A stretch of 64,000 nt of DNA, from NCBI GenBank assembly GCA_944548615.1, contig OX155954.1:1345335-1409334 (forward strand), in the 5' to 3' direction. The notes under the pieces are model-generated. The model saw only the letters and a program-made list of their open reading frames with translations. It was not told the DNA's origin and ran no database searches. Origin of the DNA: Micropterix aruncella. Lineage: Eukaryota; Arthropoda; Insecta; Lepidoptera; Micropterigidae. Position numbers and translations under genes: made by a program. Below, piece by piece: positions 36,253 to 47,109 of the stretch; within the stretch, counting starts at the first letter, position 1; each line of letters starts with the position of its first letter.

Positions 36253-38265
36253 TATTCATTCCATAAAAGCATTTCACAATACTGAGGAACATGTCAAATT
36301 TTACAATCATAATTTACTGGATGATAAAACCGCTTTGATTAATTAAAAGGAAAAAAAAATAATTGTAATCAGAGGTGATTACTTAAAAATAGTCAAATTT
36401 ACAAAATAATCAATAATCAAACAAATAATAATCAATACCATAAAAAAAAAAAAAAACTGAAACATGCGTAATTAAAAACAATGTCAATAAAATCTAAAAC
36501 TTAGTTCGAAAGTATAGTCATAATATGGTTATTTATAATCAAGAAATTGTGGACGCAATATCATAAAAGTCGTCCAGTTTGTAAAGGGCATGTTTGACTA
36601 ACTGATTTTTCAAGCAGATTTTATATGCTGCCATCTCAAGTCTTTTCGTCGATGATGGCAAAGCATTGAACAATTTAAAACTAATATATAAAAATGTTTT
36701 TTGATATTTAGTCAAGCGTACTTTAGGCAATAACACATTGTTTTTATGTCGCGTATTATGGCTATGCCGAGTGGAGTGAAGCTCGCAATTTAAAACATTC
36801 TCTTTGGCGTATAAAAGGCACTGATATATGTACATGGACGACATGGTAAGGATACCAGCTTTAATAAAAAAAGGGGCGCAATGTGTTTCTCTGCTTACAC
36901 CAAAAATTGTCCTAACGGCTTGCTTTTGTAGCACAAAAACGCGATGGGTATCGGTTGCATTACCCCATAGTAGTATCGCATAAGACATCTTTGAATGGAA
37001 GCAGGAGTGATACACACTGATCGCTGCACGTTCGCCAGCCAGAAATTTCACCTTTCTTATAGCATAGACTGCCGATGACAAAGTTGCACACAAATTATTG
37101 ATATGTTGATTCCAGTTTAAATTTTCATCTAAAGTGATCCCTAAGAATTTAGTATTTCTGACAATATTTATATTTTCTGATTCCATTTTAATCGTTATAT
37201 TTTTGTCATTCTTTTTAGTAGTTGAAAATTTCATCGCTACCGTTTTTGATGGGTTTATGAAAAGTTGATTTTTTTCAAACCAAGTGTTAGCCACAAGAAG
37301 CTGCTCGTTTATCAGCTTTTCCAAGACCTGGGTGTTTTTATTTTCAAAAAAGAAGCTGGTGTCATCGGCGTATAGAAGCGTCTTTACTGGCGGCGTAATT
37401 GTCCTATCGATATCATTAACAAAAATAATAAATAGTAGTGGTCCAAGTATAGAGCCCTGAGGTACCCCGCGTGCAATTAATTTTGGCAATGACTTAGCAT
37501 TGTTTATTTCCACAATTTGGTATCTCCTATTTAGATATGATGTGATCAGGCTATGAGCTCTACCGCGGATACCATACCTCTCTAGTTTATCTAGAAGAAT
37601 CCGGTGATTCACACAGTCGAAGGCCTTCGATAGATCGCAAAAAACGGCTATGGGGTTTTGAGATGTGTCAAGTGATTCTAAAATTTGCTTTACTAACTCG
37701 CTAATTGCCATAGTGGTCGACTTATGCTTTCTGAAGCCGAATTGATTTCTTATAATAACATTAAAAGTATCTAAAAAAGTATTTATTCTATTAAATATAA
37801 TTTTCTCAAAGACCTTTGAGAAACACGGCAACAAAGATATAGGACGAAAGTTATTTATATCTGTTTTACTGCCTTTTTTAAATATCGGCAAAACCTTTGC
37901 TGTTTTCATAGCAGTGGGGAAAATGCCTTGCTTTAGGCATTTATTTAAAATCGGTAATAGGATGGGCGTAATTATTGGCGATATATCCTTGATTAATTTC
38001 ATGGAGTGGCCCCATATGTCAGTAGCCGACTTGGATTTTAATGATTTAAAACACGCACTAAGTTCACCCTCTGTGATCGGATAGAGGTGTAATGAGGCAG
38101 GCAAACTATCCGGTAGACTCACACTTTGATTACTTTTCGCCGTGTCTATAATGATATTACATGTATTAATGAAGTGGTAATTAAAGATGTTTGTAAGTTC
38201 CTGTGGATTTGTATATTTTATCTGATTGTGTAGTAATTCGATAGATTCGATGTTTAATGTACATC
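36253..38265 (-). mobile_element. 5'-truncated LINE of the Jockey/CR1 group
   Basis: Includes the RT ORF, an additional in-frame upstream stretch (LNIESIELLHNQIKYTNPQE) up to about 38260, and a 3' UTR of about 280 bp ending in (ATG)n. The 5' boundary abuts a GC-rich repeat. Confidence 0.75.
36539..38122 (-). CDS. LINE ORF2 fragment: reverse transcriptase (Jockey/CR1 group)
   Basis: A 527-codon open frame ending at 36539, free of stops. Visible motifs: PIFKKGSKTDINNFRPISLL, FGFRKHKSTTMAI, AVFCDLSKAFDCVNHRILLD (motif A), ARGVPQGSILGPLLFIIFVN (motif B), TLLYADDTSFFF (motif C), then the thumb with TKFLGITLDENLNWNQHIN and a C-terminal tail (FKLFNALPSSTKRL). No RNase H, which separates it from the I-type element at 8-10 kb. 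The endonuclease domain is missing, so it is dead for autonomous movement. The true frame extends upstream past the listed Met, to about 38260. Confidence 0.9.
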   Translation of the reverse strand: MSLPDSLPASLHLYPITEGELSACFKSLKSKSATDIWGHSMKLIKDISPIITPILLPILNKCLKQGIFPTAMKTAKVLPIFKKGSKTDINNFRPISLLPCFSKVFEKIIFNRINTFLDTFNVIIRNQFGFRKHKSTTMAISELVKQILESLDTSQNPIAVFCDLSKAFDCVNHRILLDKLERYGIRGRAHSLITSYLNRRYQIVEINNAKSLPKLIARGVPQGSILGPLLFIIFVNDIDRTITPPVKTLLYADDTSFFFENKNTQVLEKLINEQLLVANTWFEKNQLFINPSKTVAMKFSTTKKNDKNITIKMESENINIVRNTKFLGITLDENLNWNQHINNLCATLSSAVYAIRKVKFLAGERAAISVYHSCFHSKMSYAILLWGNATDTHRVFVLQKQAVRTIFGVSRETHCAPFFIKAGILTMSSMYIYQCLLYAKENVLNCELHSTRHSHNTRHKNNVLLPKVRLTKYQKTFLYISFKLFNALPSSTKRLEMAAYKICLKNQLVKHALYKLDDFYDIASTIS

Positions 38266-38274
38266 CATCCTATG

Positions 38275-38700
38275 TTTCCATAGAGCGAGGCGGTTGTTAA
38301 ACTTGCGGCAACCGCTCTTGAAACGACTGATCCGGATGCCGGGGTGAACAGCCGGGCAAAGGACGCCGTGGTCCGCGATAGATTCGATAGACACCGAATC
38401 ACCGCTACATAAGAGAGAGGACCGCGCAAGCGACCTCGAACCCGTAACCAGTCGAGAGGCCGGAGAAATCTGGCCGAAACCCGTAGTAAGGGCACGAGGT
38501 CGACCCGCTGATTGCATACCTGGTGTCTCGCGGTAAGGCGATGGCTTTTCACGGGCGAGCGGCGTAAGTAGACTGTGGACAGTTTGGTCCCAAAGTCGTT
38601 TACGCTCACCTCACGGGAGATAGAACGATCAATATCGTTAAAACTTTCTGAGGTGACAAGTTCACCCGTTGTAGTTGACACTTTTAGTGTTTCTTCCCGG
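38275..38700 (+). repeat. GC-rich retroposon-like repeat, copy 2
   Basis: Matches from CATAGAGCGAGGCGG onward; includes GAGGACCGCGCAAGCGACCT and GGAGAAATCTGGCC, ending near GTTGTAGTTGACAC. Confidence 0.65.
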
Positions 38701-39350
38701 CGATCGACATTAGTTGACTACCACACTACACAGACGAGTGCCACGGTGACTTCAGGGCCAAACTTTTTGACTCAGGGCTCGCCGAGGATCCTTGGCGTGG
38801 GTGTGTCTGGTGGTTGTCCGCTGCAGAGTCTACTACGTCGTACTACGGTCGTGTTCGTTGCTGTCTTACGCCAGGGAAGTAAGGCTATTCGCGATGTGTG
38901 GCCACATAAGTTGATATCTCATTTGGTACACTGACCTAGTTAGTAGCGAGGAATGTTTTACGACATTTTGTATAATCGTGGCGCACTGGGCATCGCGGCT
39001 AGAAGAAGTGAGAGTTCAGGGCGCTCCCCCTCTGAGTGCGAGTGCCTCGTCGTCTCCGTGAAGTGAATGCTGCACCAACCGCCTAGTTCAGCCCGAGGTG
39101 TTCCTCCGAATCCGCACGACTAATACAACCGCCTCCGACTGCAGGTAACAGCCGCAGGCTGAGCTCGCAGCGGCCCTAACATGTTAAGTCCCTCTTCGGA
39201 GATGCTACCGGATGGGAGTTAAACCGTGAGTTTGGCAGACCAAGGTAACACAAACATTGGCCAACAACACCCAAGCTGTGCAGTACTATTAGGGAACCGC
39301 CGGCCTTATACATCTCTTATGCATACACCCTCACTAATCTAGTGTAATCG
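38701..39350. other. GC-rich unassigned stretch
   Basis: Far more GC-rich than its neighbours, with several direct GC blocks (CGCCTCCGACTGCAGG, CAGCCGCAGGCTGAGCTCGC). A 119-aa + frame begins at 38575 but starts in the repeat and has no domain. It may be the 5' part of an unrecognised element. Confidence 0.35.
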
Positions 39351-39810
39351 TTTCTCTGTTATGAGATTCGTTTATATTTTTAGATTCTTAAACAAAAACA
39401 CCTACGCTAAAATTTCTTAGCGACTTTTAAATTCTTCTTTCTTTTCTAGTAGGACCGGTCGATAAATATATCCACCAATCTAATCTAATCGGCTATTGAC
39501 CCACCGTTTGACACTACGACGAACAAAAAGAGGTCCGCTTCTTTTGCGACATTCTAAATTTTGCAGCAGCTCACTCAATGCCACCTTTCCGTTATTAAAG
39601 ACTTAAGGTCACTTGATCGTGTCTGCCTGCCCGGTTTGATTTCTGCTTTGGTTTTTCCGTCTGCATATTCCTGTTTAGTCGACTCGAAGACGTTACGATC
39701 TAAGAAATCGACTTTATTACCAGCGTTGCCAGTTTAGCTGAAATTTCGCCATTTAGGCTAGCTCTGACATCACATCGGCGACCCAAAAAGGGCGACGGCG
39801 ACCATAATCG

Positions 39811-39945
39811 GCGACACAGTACCAGGAAGGCTTTGAGGGTAGGAGAGATCGACGACTCAAATAGTCTTCCTGGTACTGTGTCGCCTAATCGGCGACACAG
39901 TACCAGGAAGGCTTTTTGGGTCGTCGATCTCTCCTACCCTCTGCG
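39811..39945. repeat. Compound palindrome with a triplicated 23-bp unit
   Basis: The unit CGGCGACACAGTACCAGGAA occurs at about 39815, inverted at about 39865-39888, and direct again at about 39890-39912. The last two form a near-perfect hairpin with a TAAT loop. An outer pair, GGGTAGGAGAGATCGACGAC (39838 region) and its mirror (39922-39941), encloses them. Confidence 0.85.
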
Positions 39946-40259
39946 ACTATATTTATGAATAGAACGACGGATTTGAAAAAGTATGATAGATAACAATGTT
40001 ATTAAAGTGTTCCCTTATTAAAGATTATTAAAGGTTATTAAAGATTGATTTAACTATTTCTCTATAAAAGTCGGCGTATGGTAATAGACAAAAACCGCAT
40101 TTTTTATAGTTCGTAAAAACGAGAAGCCTTCTATTCGATATACCTATGTATCGTATATCAATATGGGAGAAAGGGTTACCGTTGGTTTGTTTGTTGTGCA
40201 ATTTCACAATGGGCGGGTTTATTGTCATACGACAATCAATTCCAAACAACCCTACTATG

Positions 40260-40455
40260 AAGTGTTTATATGTATGTGTGCGTGTAACATGTGTGTAAGT
40301 GTGTGTCTTGTTATTGCATTCGATCGAAAGAATTGAAATGCAATTCCGTTAATTTTATCCCAACGGAAAATGGAAACCCCGCCGGTAATCCAACTCGGAA
40401 CCCTACAATGTAAGATCAGGCGACCTAACCACTATGCCAATGGGCTGTGTTGATT
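40260..40455 (-). mobile_element. tRNA-derived SINE
   Basis: On the - strand an A-box-like TGGCATAGTGG (complement of 40429-40439) lies about 26 bases before a B-box-like GGGTTCCGAGTTGG (40390-40403), as in RNA polymerase III internal promoters. The downstream body ends in TG/CA-rich sequence at 40265-40310. There is no cloverleaf with a paired acceptor stem, so it is not a tRNA gene. Confidence 0.6.
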
Positions 40456-41980
40456 TTTAGGATTTTTGTATTTGACATTATTATTATTTCAATTTTAACT
40501 CTGTATAAAAGCACTTAGTTAGTCTCCTTTTTAAAACATTTATGTAGTGGTGATGTTACCTTTTTTCTTTATTTGTGGTCGATTGAATTTATTTTAGTAG
40601 TTTTGTTAAAACCAGAAAGCTGTCTATTAGACATACCCAAGTGTATTTATCGGTGTATTATATGTGGCAATTTAATAGTATTTTAAGTTAACATCATTTC
40701 TTTGTTATTTTCAACTGGTAATAAAAATGAGGAGGCTATTTTAAATTTTAATATATAATTAAGACATATTATTGTGTTGATTTTAACGCACTACATTATA
40801 TTTATCATTGTTTTATCGGCCTACTAACTAGACGACTTAATATTCGACATACATTATTATTACCGTAGATATTATTATTTCATGTTTTATATATACTCAC
40901 CCATACATTTTTTTTATTTATTTATTTATTATTCAGAGAAAAAATACATTATTTTAAATATTAAAATCTCGCCAAACTGGTATACAGTTTGTTGGCGAGG
41001 CAAACTCTTATTTTTTAAGTCTTACACTTCTAATTTTGTGATACAAAAAGACATTAATAATATAAAAAACAATGCACAGCAGTATTACTACTGGTCTTAC
41101 TACAGGCTTAAATTAGGCCAGTATTACTACTAGCTTAAATTATAGAAACGTATAACAAATTTACTAATGACCACTAATTTCACTATAAACGTCTAACAGG
41201 TAGCTTTTTAATCTCTTTTCAAACATCTGTTTGCTCACGTTTACACAGTGTTCCTCAGAACATATAGCAAAGTAACTAAGCCGTGTCTGTACATAGAAGA
41301 CGTTTGAAAAAATACTAATCTGCGTACGTGGAGCCCGTCTCTGGAATACTTTACCCGCACGTATAAGGATAGCAGCGAGTTTGTTTTGCTTCAAACGCAG
41401 GCTCAAAGAACACTTGAACCCACGCTCCTAACCCCCCTCCCTTCCCCTTGCGGCCATGCGTCATTATAAGTTTGTTTTTTTTCTGCTGGATCTAAATGTT
41501 TGATTTGCCTTTATAAAATTAATTTAATATTTTATCTTATTTTTACTGCATAACATTTTATTCCACAAAATTAAGGTTAGGTGTAAAATATTGCAATAAG
41601 CTCGCATTTTTGATTAAGCAAATAAAGTGTTTTTTTATTATTTATTTTTATTCTGAGATATATAATCGAAACACTGCTTTTTTTGTCTGGCTGTTTGTTC
41701 CTGGAATATGGCAGCGTTTTTTTTCTTGCCCGAGAGACTCTTTGAATCGGGCCAAAAAACCGACACCGGGCAGAGAACAGGCGAAAACGAGAATGAGCAG
41801 AGCAAGAAGTATCCACACTTACTTTCTCGGGTGTTGTCGGAGATTCTCGCCGTGAGTCTGTGACCGGCATGACACGGCATATAAAAGAGAATTTTTCGTC
41901 AATGTTTGAAAAAAACGTGGAAAAGGCAGAGTTCGTAACTTATTTTTTTACACTATCTATCTATAGGTAATGCCTGAAAA
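40456..41980. other. No gene established
   Basis: AT-rich. The 80-aa - frame at 41164-41406 ends FEKRLKSYLLDVYSEI, which resembles a LINE ORF2 tail, but nothing else supports it. A CG-richer patch at 41790-41880 has no clear exon. Confidence 0.35.
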
Positions 41981-42094
41981 GGCAAATATACGCAAACCTA
42001 CTACGACAGCGCCACTCCCAGGATTTATAATCACCTTCCTGAATCTGCCTTGATCAACAAAATTACAACATTTAAACAGTCTATTACGCTTTAG
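41981..42094 (+). pseudogene. LINE ORF2 C-terminal relic
   Basis: In frame: TPRIYNHLPESALINKITTF then KQSITL and a TAG at 42092. This is the usual ending of Jockey/CR1-type ORF2. RT domain absent. Confidence 0.5.
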
Positions 42095-42804
42095 TTGATG
42101 AAGGAAGGAGGATTGATATACTGAGTATAAATGTCTGGATAGTATGTATGATAACTAAATTAAAATTTATAAAAATATCTTGTTTTTTAATATTTTCACT
42201 TTTATTATATATTTTAATTACATTTTTTAGGAATACAATATTTTTTAATGATTATTTTAATAATTTATTTTATATTCGTATGTACTCATTATAATGAAAT
42301 TTTTATTTCATTTTTTGTACAAATTTTAAATTCTTATAATTTGGTATGATTATCTTATTCTATTTATTAGCAATCATAAGTATCTAAATACTATCTATTC
42401 GTACGTATTTATTATTTATTACGATTATTTAAATACTATCTATTTGTATCTCAATTTTAATTAAAATGAATATGGTTACATTTTACTCTTATTGTCTAGC
42501 TAATAATGATTAATAATAACTATTAGGGTATATATTCTTGCAAATTTATTATATAGAGTTTATATAGGTTCATATACATATTTATAACATTTTAAATGTC
42601 CGCCTAACTAGGCTATAGCTTAGTTAGATGACATTAAAATAGGATCAGTTTTTGCTACTGGATTTTTGTCTATGACATTTTAATTATACATATTATCCAT
42701 TTTAATTTACATTATCACAAAATAAATTAAATTAAGATTTAAGATTTAGATTATTACAAATTTTATTAAATGTGAATTACAAATTAAATAAAAAGAACAC
42801 GGTT
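42095..42804. other. No gene recognised
   Basis: Very AT-rich sequence. A CCGCCTAACTAGGCTA motif at about 42600 belongs to a minor dispersed repeat also seen at 52995 and 61476. Confidence 0.45.
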
Positions 42805-42805
42805 T

Positions 42806-43397
42806 TAAGCTATTGCATAGCTTTTATCGCGGGCCTAGAGGCCAGCGCGGCGACCGAATGAAGAAATTTCTTAACGAAAATTAATGATTTTAAACTGATA
42901 ATTACGTCTAAACGAGTACTGCTTACGATTCGAAAAAAATATTTGTTAAACAAGAACATTTTCCTAATATTCTTAGCTTTGAATATTTTAGATTTTGTTT
43001 ATATTACATAGTGTAATTAATTTGGGAAATTAGGTCTAACCGAACACAAAAACGACTACTACGCAAATACTATCTGGCGTATTATTATGAAACCTGCACC
43101 ATTTTAAAGATAATTTAATTATCTATCTTTTTATCTACGATTTTTTTCGAATAAACCGTTTTTTTTGCTTTATTGAATAAATAATTCGTGCGCGGCGCTC
43201 TATCGGAAGACGTTTAAATTATTCAGAATCATTTGCTACCGCAGCCGCAAATGATTCGGAATAATTTCAACGTTTTCCGATAGAGCGCAGTTATCTGATA
43301 TCAGAAAAAATTAAATAAATAAATAATTATAATTGCATAAGTTGTTAAAAATGCTATGCAATAGCTTTACCGCGGCAGTCCCCGAGTGCCACACGTA
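42806..43397 (-). mobile_element. HINE/helentron-like element, copy 6
   Basis: Starts TAAGCTATTGCATAGC, has the central palindrome (about 43193-43287), ends GAGTGCCACACGTA. Confidence 0.77.
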
Positions 43398-44047
43398 TTT
43401 TTAATTTTTCTTTTCACGCTCTAACCAACATACACGTTTTTGCCTTTATAAAAGCAAAATTGATTTAGGCGACTATTGTGGACGATATGATGTGCGAAAC
43501 AGCTACTTTTGGCTACCACGGTTGGCAAAATCGGCAACTTTCGCTCGCAGATACTTGGCAACACCGACTCCCAATAAAGTCGTGATATGCCTGCTCCACA
43601 GTTGACGAATGTTGGCCAATATCGCTAAAGTGGAAGCAGTCGGCACCACTGTGACGTCAGAAAAATGTATCGGAAAAAGCGAGAGAGACATAGGCGTCCA
43701 ATGCTGGCCAAGGTGTGGAGCGGGCAATAGAGTAGGTACAGTCAATAACAGCTTCAGTGTCATCGCGTACCAGCCGCATGCGCTCGCGCATATTAATGCG
43801 ATAACTCCATCTCGCTCTGTCAATAATGTATCTCATTGTCGATAACAAGCTCTGTTTCAAATTATCATATGCCTATCACTTCGATGAAATTACTATAAAG
43901 GAGATTCTCCTGTTTTTAGGATTCCGAACCAAAGTATACAAACGAAACAAAGTATATATGTTTTTTTCACACTGGCCACTTAGAACTTGAATATCTTAGG
44001 TTTGAGTTGGAATTTCAAATTAAAGTAAATTTGAATTTAAGGCCACG
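43398..44047. other. No gene recognised
   Basis: Moderately GC-rich at 43500-43840, with overlapping frames on both strands but none with a domain or splice context. Confidence 0.4.
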
Positions 44048-44565
44048 TTATTCTTTTTTAAGAATCCGCTGTTTATTTTTGTTTCTGTCGTTTGTTTTAG
44101 CTGAAATATTTTCAACCATGGTAAAGTTTAAAATTTTCATATGAGATCCTGCGCCGGTGTTTTCTATTACAGCTTCTTGCAGTTTGGCTATACAATTACC
44201 GTAAATCTGTACTGTTATAAGGGTACTATAATTTCTCTCTGCACATGAAAGACTTTTAGAAAAATAAGCTATGGGGTGTTCCTTCTTATCTTCGTCTGAC
44301 ATTTGAGCAACGCATCACGATGTAAGTAGAACGTCATGCTATAATCTGGGCATTTCATTACAGGCGCCTCAGTAAGAGCTTTCTTCAACTGCTGGAACGC
44401 CAGTTGCGCTTCCGGGTTCCAAACTATTTTATGAACTTCTCCCTTTTTACCTCCCATTAATCTGTGAATTGGATCTGCTATAAATGCAAAGTTTTGGATG
44501 AATCTCCGGTAATAGCTGGCTAATCCTATAAAACTTCTGACCTCCTTTATGGTCTTAGGCCTTTA
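44048..44565 (-). pseudogene. Ty3/gypsy LTR retrotransposon pol relic (RT thumb to RNase H)
   Basis: On the - strand the order is a VRSFIGLASYYRRFI-type block (about 44550-44490), the PDYSMTFYLHRDA block (about 44345-44305), and HPIAYFSKSLS (about 44280-44245). These are the conserved junction of reverse transcriptase and RNase H in gypsy elements. A deletion plus frameshift near 44300 removes most of the expected RNase H start, and the frame decays after 44200. No LTRs seen. Inactive. Confidence 0.75.
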
Positions 44566-44599
44566 TAGGACCTGCAAACGATGATGGAGAAGGTCGTGA

Positions 44600-44960
44600 T
44601 TAAATAACCGAGCCTGGTCAATCGCTTATTGCCACTGTTTCTGCATGACAGTGTAACGACAGATTTCACTGCAAACAGTCTCAAAGTTGCCGAAGTTGCG
44701 GCTGGAGACTCTTGGTCACCCACCGTACTTGCCAGACCTTGCTCCAATAGAGTTTATTTTTTTTTTCAGAATTTAGATAACTTTTTACAAGAGGAAAACA
44801 ATCTACTTTAAATAGTCGGTGAAAAACGCCTTCAAAGTATTAATTGGTTCCTGTCCGCGAGAGTTTTACAGCAGAGGAATAAGGCAACTCCCATTAAAAT
44901 GACAAATCTGCACAGATAGGGGTAAATACATATTTCTAGTAATTTAATATATATATTTGT
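44600..44960 (+). pseudogene. Tc1/mariner transposase C-terminal relic
   Basis: Three registers together give a mariner pattern: LFLHDSVTTDFTANSLKVAE (the HDN-type acidic motif, Asn lost), then GHPPYLPDLAPIEF (the YSPDLAP..F motif preceding the last acid), then AFKVLIGSCPREFYSRGIRQ-LP. Internal frameshifts and a stop show it is dead. It abuts the gypsy relic. Confidence 0.7.
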
Positions 44961-45015
44961 CATCCAAAGTTTTTGGCCTTAAATTTCCTTTAAAAGAACA
45001 GCAACTTTATAGGTA

Positions 45016-45592
45016 CTAGCTGGCCCGGCGAACTTCGTACCGCCTAACAGTCGATGAATGTCGTGTTACAGATTAGCTGAACCTAATTTATGATTTTATG
45101 AAAGTAATACAATGAATACAAAATAAATATTAAGTTCACTACTTTATTAAGAAATACAAACACAAAAAGAAATATAAAAGTTAAAAAATAAGTACATCAA
45201 TCGCGTTTCAGCAAGACACTATTGAATTAAACTATTTACATATTGTGCAGCATGGGATGCACTCGGTTTAATTCTCTTCATTGAAGCACCTTGTGATATA
45301 CTGCATTTTTTGTTTTTTTATCAGGCGCAAGAACAAATAAAGCGAATGATTTGCCGACACGTGAACATGCCACGCACAACTGACTATGAGAAAAACACGG
45401 ATTTACATTTTGTATGGGATTTTTTTCTTTTATTTTATTTTTTCGGCAATTTTCCAATTTTTGTTTTGAATAGTTAATCTGCTATTCGGGACGGAGACAA
45501 ATACAACAAATCAAAAACCATGAAAATCGCTCCAGCCGTTCTCGATTTATAAGTGTTCGAACAAACCCGACTTTGTTTTATATATATATATA
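45016..45592 (-). mobile_element. Helitron, internally deleted, with helicase relic
   Basis: The - strand 3' end is CTAG followed by T (45016-45019), with a hairpin GGCG/CGCC just inside (GGCGGTACGAAGTTCGCC). The opposite end is in ATATATAAAACAAAGTCGGG and its TC is lost next to the following Helitron. It contains the Rep/helicase C-terminus. Confidence 0.72.
45278..45397 (-). pseudogene. Helitron Rep/helicase C-terminal relic
   Basis: The frame reads CFSHSQLCVACSRVGKSFAL then FVLAPDKKTKNAVYHKVLQ and stop. QL.VA.SRV is motif VI of the Pif1-like helicase found in Helitron Rep/Hel proteins, and the following AP..KT.N.VY...L is the family's usual end. Everything upstream in the protein is missing. 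Confidence 0.75.
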
Positions 45593-45895
45593 CTAGCTGC
45601 GCCCAGCGGTTTCACCCGCATGGTGATGGAAAATTGTGATAATGATGATAGAAAACCATATATCTTTATAAATTATAGCCTATGTGTTATTCTGATGTGT
45701 AAGTTATATTATTGTAGATGGAAAATTGTGATAATGATGATAGAAAACCATATATCTTTATAAGTATGTGTTATTCTGATGTGTAAGCTATATTATTGTA
45801 AAGTTTTATCAAAATCCATTCAGTAGTTTTTGCGTGAAAGAGTAACAAACATCCATACATACATACAAACTTTCGCGTTTATAATATTAGTAGGA
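45593..45895 (-). mobile_element. Non-autonomous Helitron (TC...CTAG)
   Basis: On the - strand it starts TCCTACTAATATTATAAACG and ends with hairpin GCGG-TGAAAC-CCGC then GCGCAGCTAG, inserted between A and T. A short internal duplication (GATGGAAAATTGTGATAATG) occurs at 45626 and 45718. Confidence 0.75.
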
Positions 45896-45896
45896 T

Positions 45897-46110
45897 AGTA
45901 GGATAGAATTTAAATTTCGAATTTCTTAGTTATCGTTATATTTTAGATAATTCACACTATATCTTTATACATTATAGCCTATGTGTTATCCTGATTTGTA
46001 AGCTATATTATTGTAAAGTGTCATCAAAATCCATTCAGAAGTTTTTGCGTGAAAGAGTAACAAACATCCACACATACATACAAACTTTCGCGTTTATAAT
46101 ATTAGTAGGA
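45897..46110 (-). mobile_element. Second, partial Helitron copy in tandem
   Basis: Repeats the 5' half of the preceding element (AGTTTTTGCGTGAAAGAGTA, CATACAAACTTTCGCG) and ends with the same TAATATTAGTAGGA. Its CTAG end is absent. Confidence 0.7.
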
Positions 46111-46989
46111 TATAGATAACCCAATATTTGTTATTTAAAATGGAACAAAAAAACTGTATTATATTTGTGTAATATATCCACCTCCAAATTCAAATAACAG
46201 TGTTTGCTCACGAAAAATAGAAAAACAAATGTCATTATTACCTAATGGCGGTTATATTATACTATTTTACTTAAGAAAATTTGAAACCTAAACTTCTAAG
46301 TAGCTTACATAATGATTAATCCAGGCAAGCTAAGTAAAACAATATATAATATAAATATGATAACGGTCAAACGTTAAAAATGTAATAGGCTAAATTAGCA
46401 TTAGTATTATTATGTAGAAGGAAGTAAGTACATAAAATTATTGTAAATCAACTAGCCTTAGGAATGAACTATGTTATATAATTCGTATTTTTTTATGAAT
46501 AAAGAAATTATTAATGAAATCATTATTCTTAATTTAAAAAAAAAAACTGGAAAGACAAAAAGGCTCTATTGTCTTTCTAGCTGTGTGTCTAATGTAGTCG
46601 CCTGGGGGAGAATCAAGTGGGTTTGATGCCCTGTCATGAAATCTAAAAAAAATGTTATATTTCTCAAGTCAAAGCGAATCAAATTCTTCCAGGATGAAGA
46701 AAAGTTTTCAAAAATCAAATGAGGAAATAATCAGGAGGATGCTCGGGTGCTTCAGCACTTCAGACAGACAGACAGAAAAAAATCGCTTGTGTCGCCCCAA
46801 GACTTTCCCGACAAGTAGCCAAAGACTAATGTTATCTAAATATTAATTTCATAAATAAAATCGATGTTCACCCTCTATCGAACAGCGGACGAAACCGTTT
46901 GGATTCCGATACACAACGGCCTCGGGCGACGCGGTTCGTTTCTCAGATAGCATCGGGCGGCTCCGCGTTAATTTTTGGTTTTAAATGTA
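46111..46989. other. No gene recognised
   Basis: AT-rich to 46540, then a GC-richer patch at 46860-46980. No supported frame. Confidence 0.4.
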
Positions 46990-47100
46990 CGGCTGAATTT
47001 TAATGTGCTCGCGTGAGGCATATGGCTCCCCTAAACCTACCACAGACGGTTATTAGTCAGGGATCCACCGTTCCTCCCTCACAATTCTGTAATGATAAAA
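46990..47100 (+). repeat. Partial 3' region of the REL-type LINE family
   Basis: CCTAAACCTACCACAGACGG and GGATCCACCG match 27868-27905. Confidence 0.5.
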
Positions 47101-47109
47101 TTTTGTTTC

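Noticed and set aside
38181..38934. Long overlapping frames on both strands in the GC-rich repeat
   Set aside because: Not conserved in frame between the five repeat copies; GC-rich DNA has few chance stops.
40390..40439. Possible tRNA gene
   Set aside because: A and B boxes are present but there is no paired acceptor stem or complete cloverleaf, so a SINE is more likely.
43503..43860. Overlapping frames on both strands
   Set aside because: No domain, splice signals or similarity between frames; likely chance openness in moderately GC-rich DNA.
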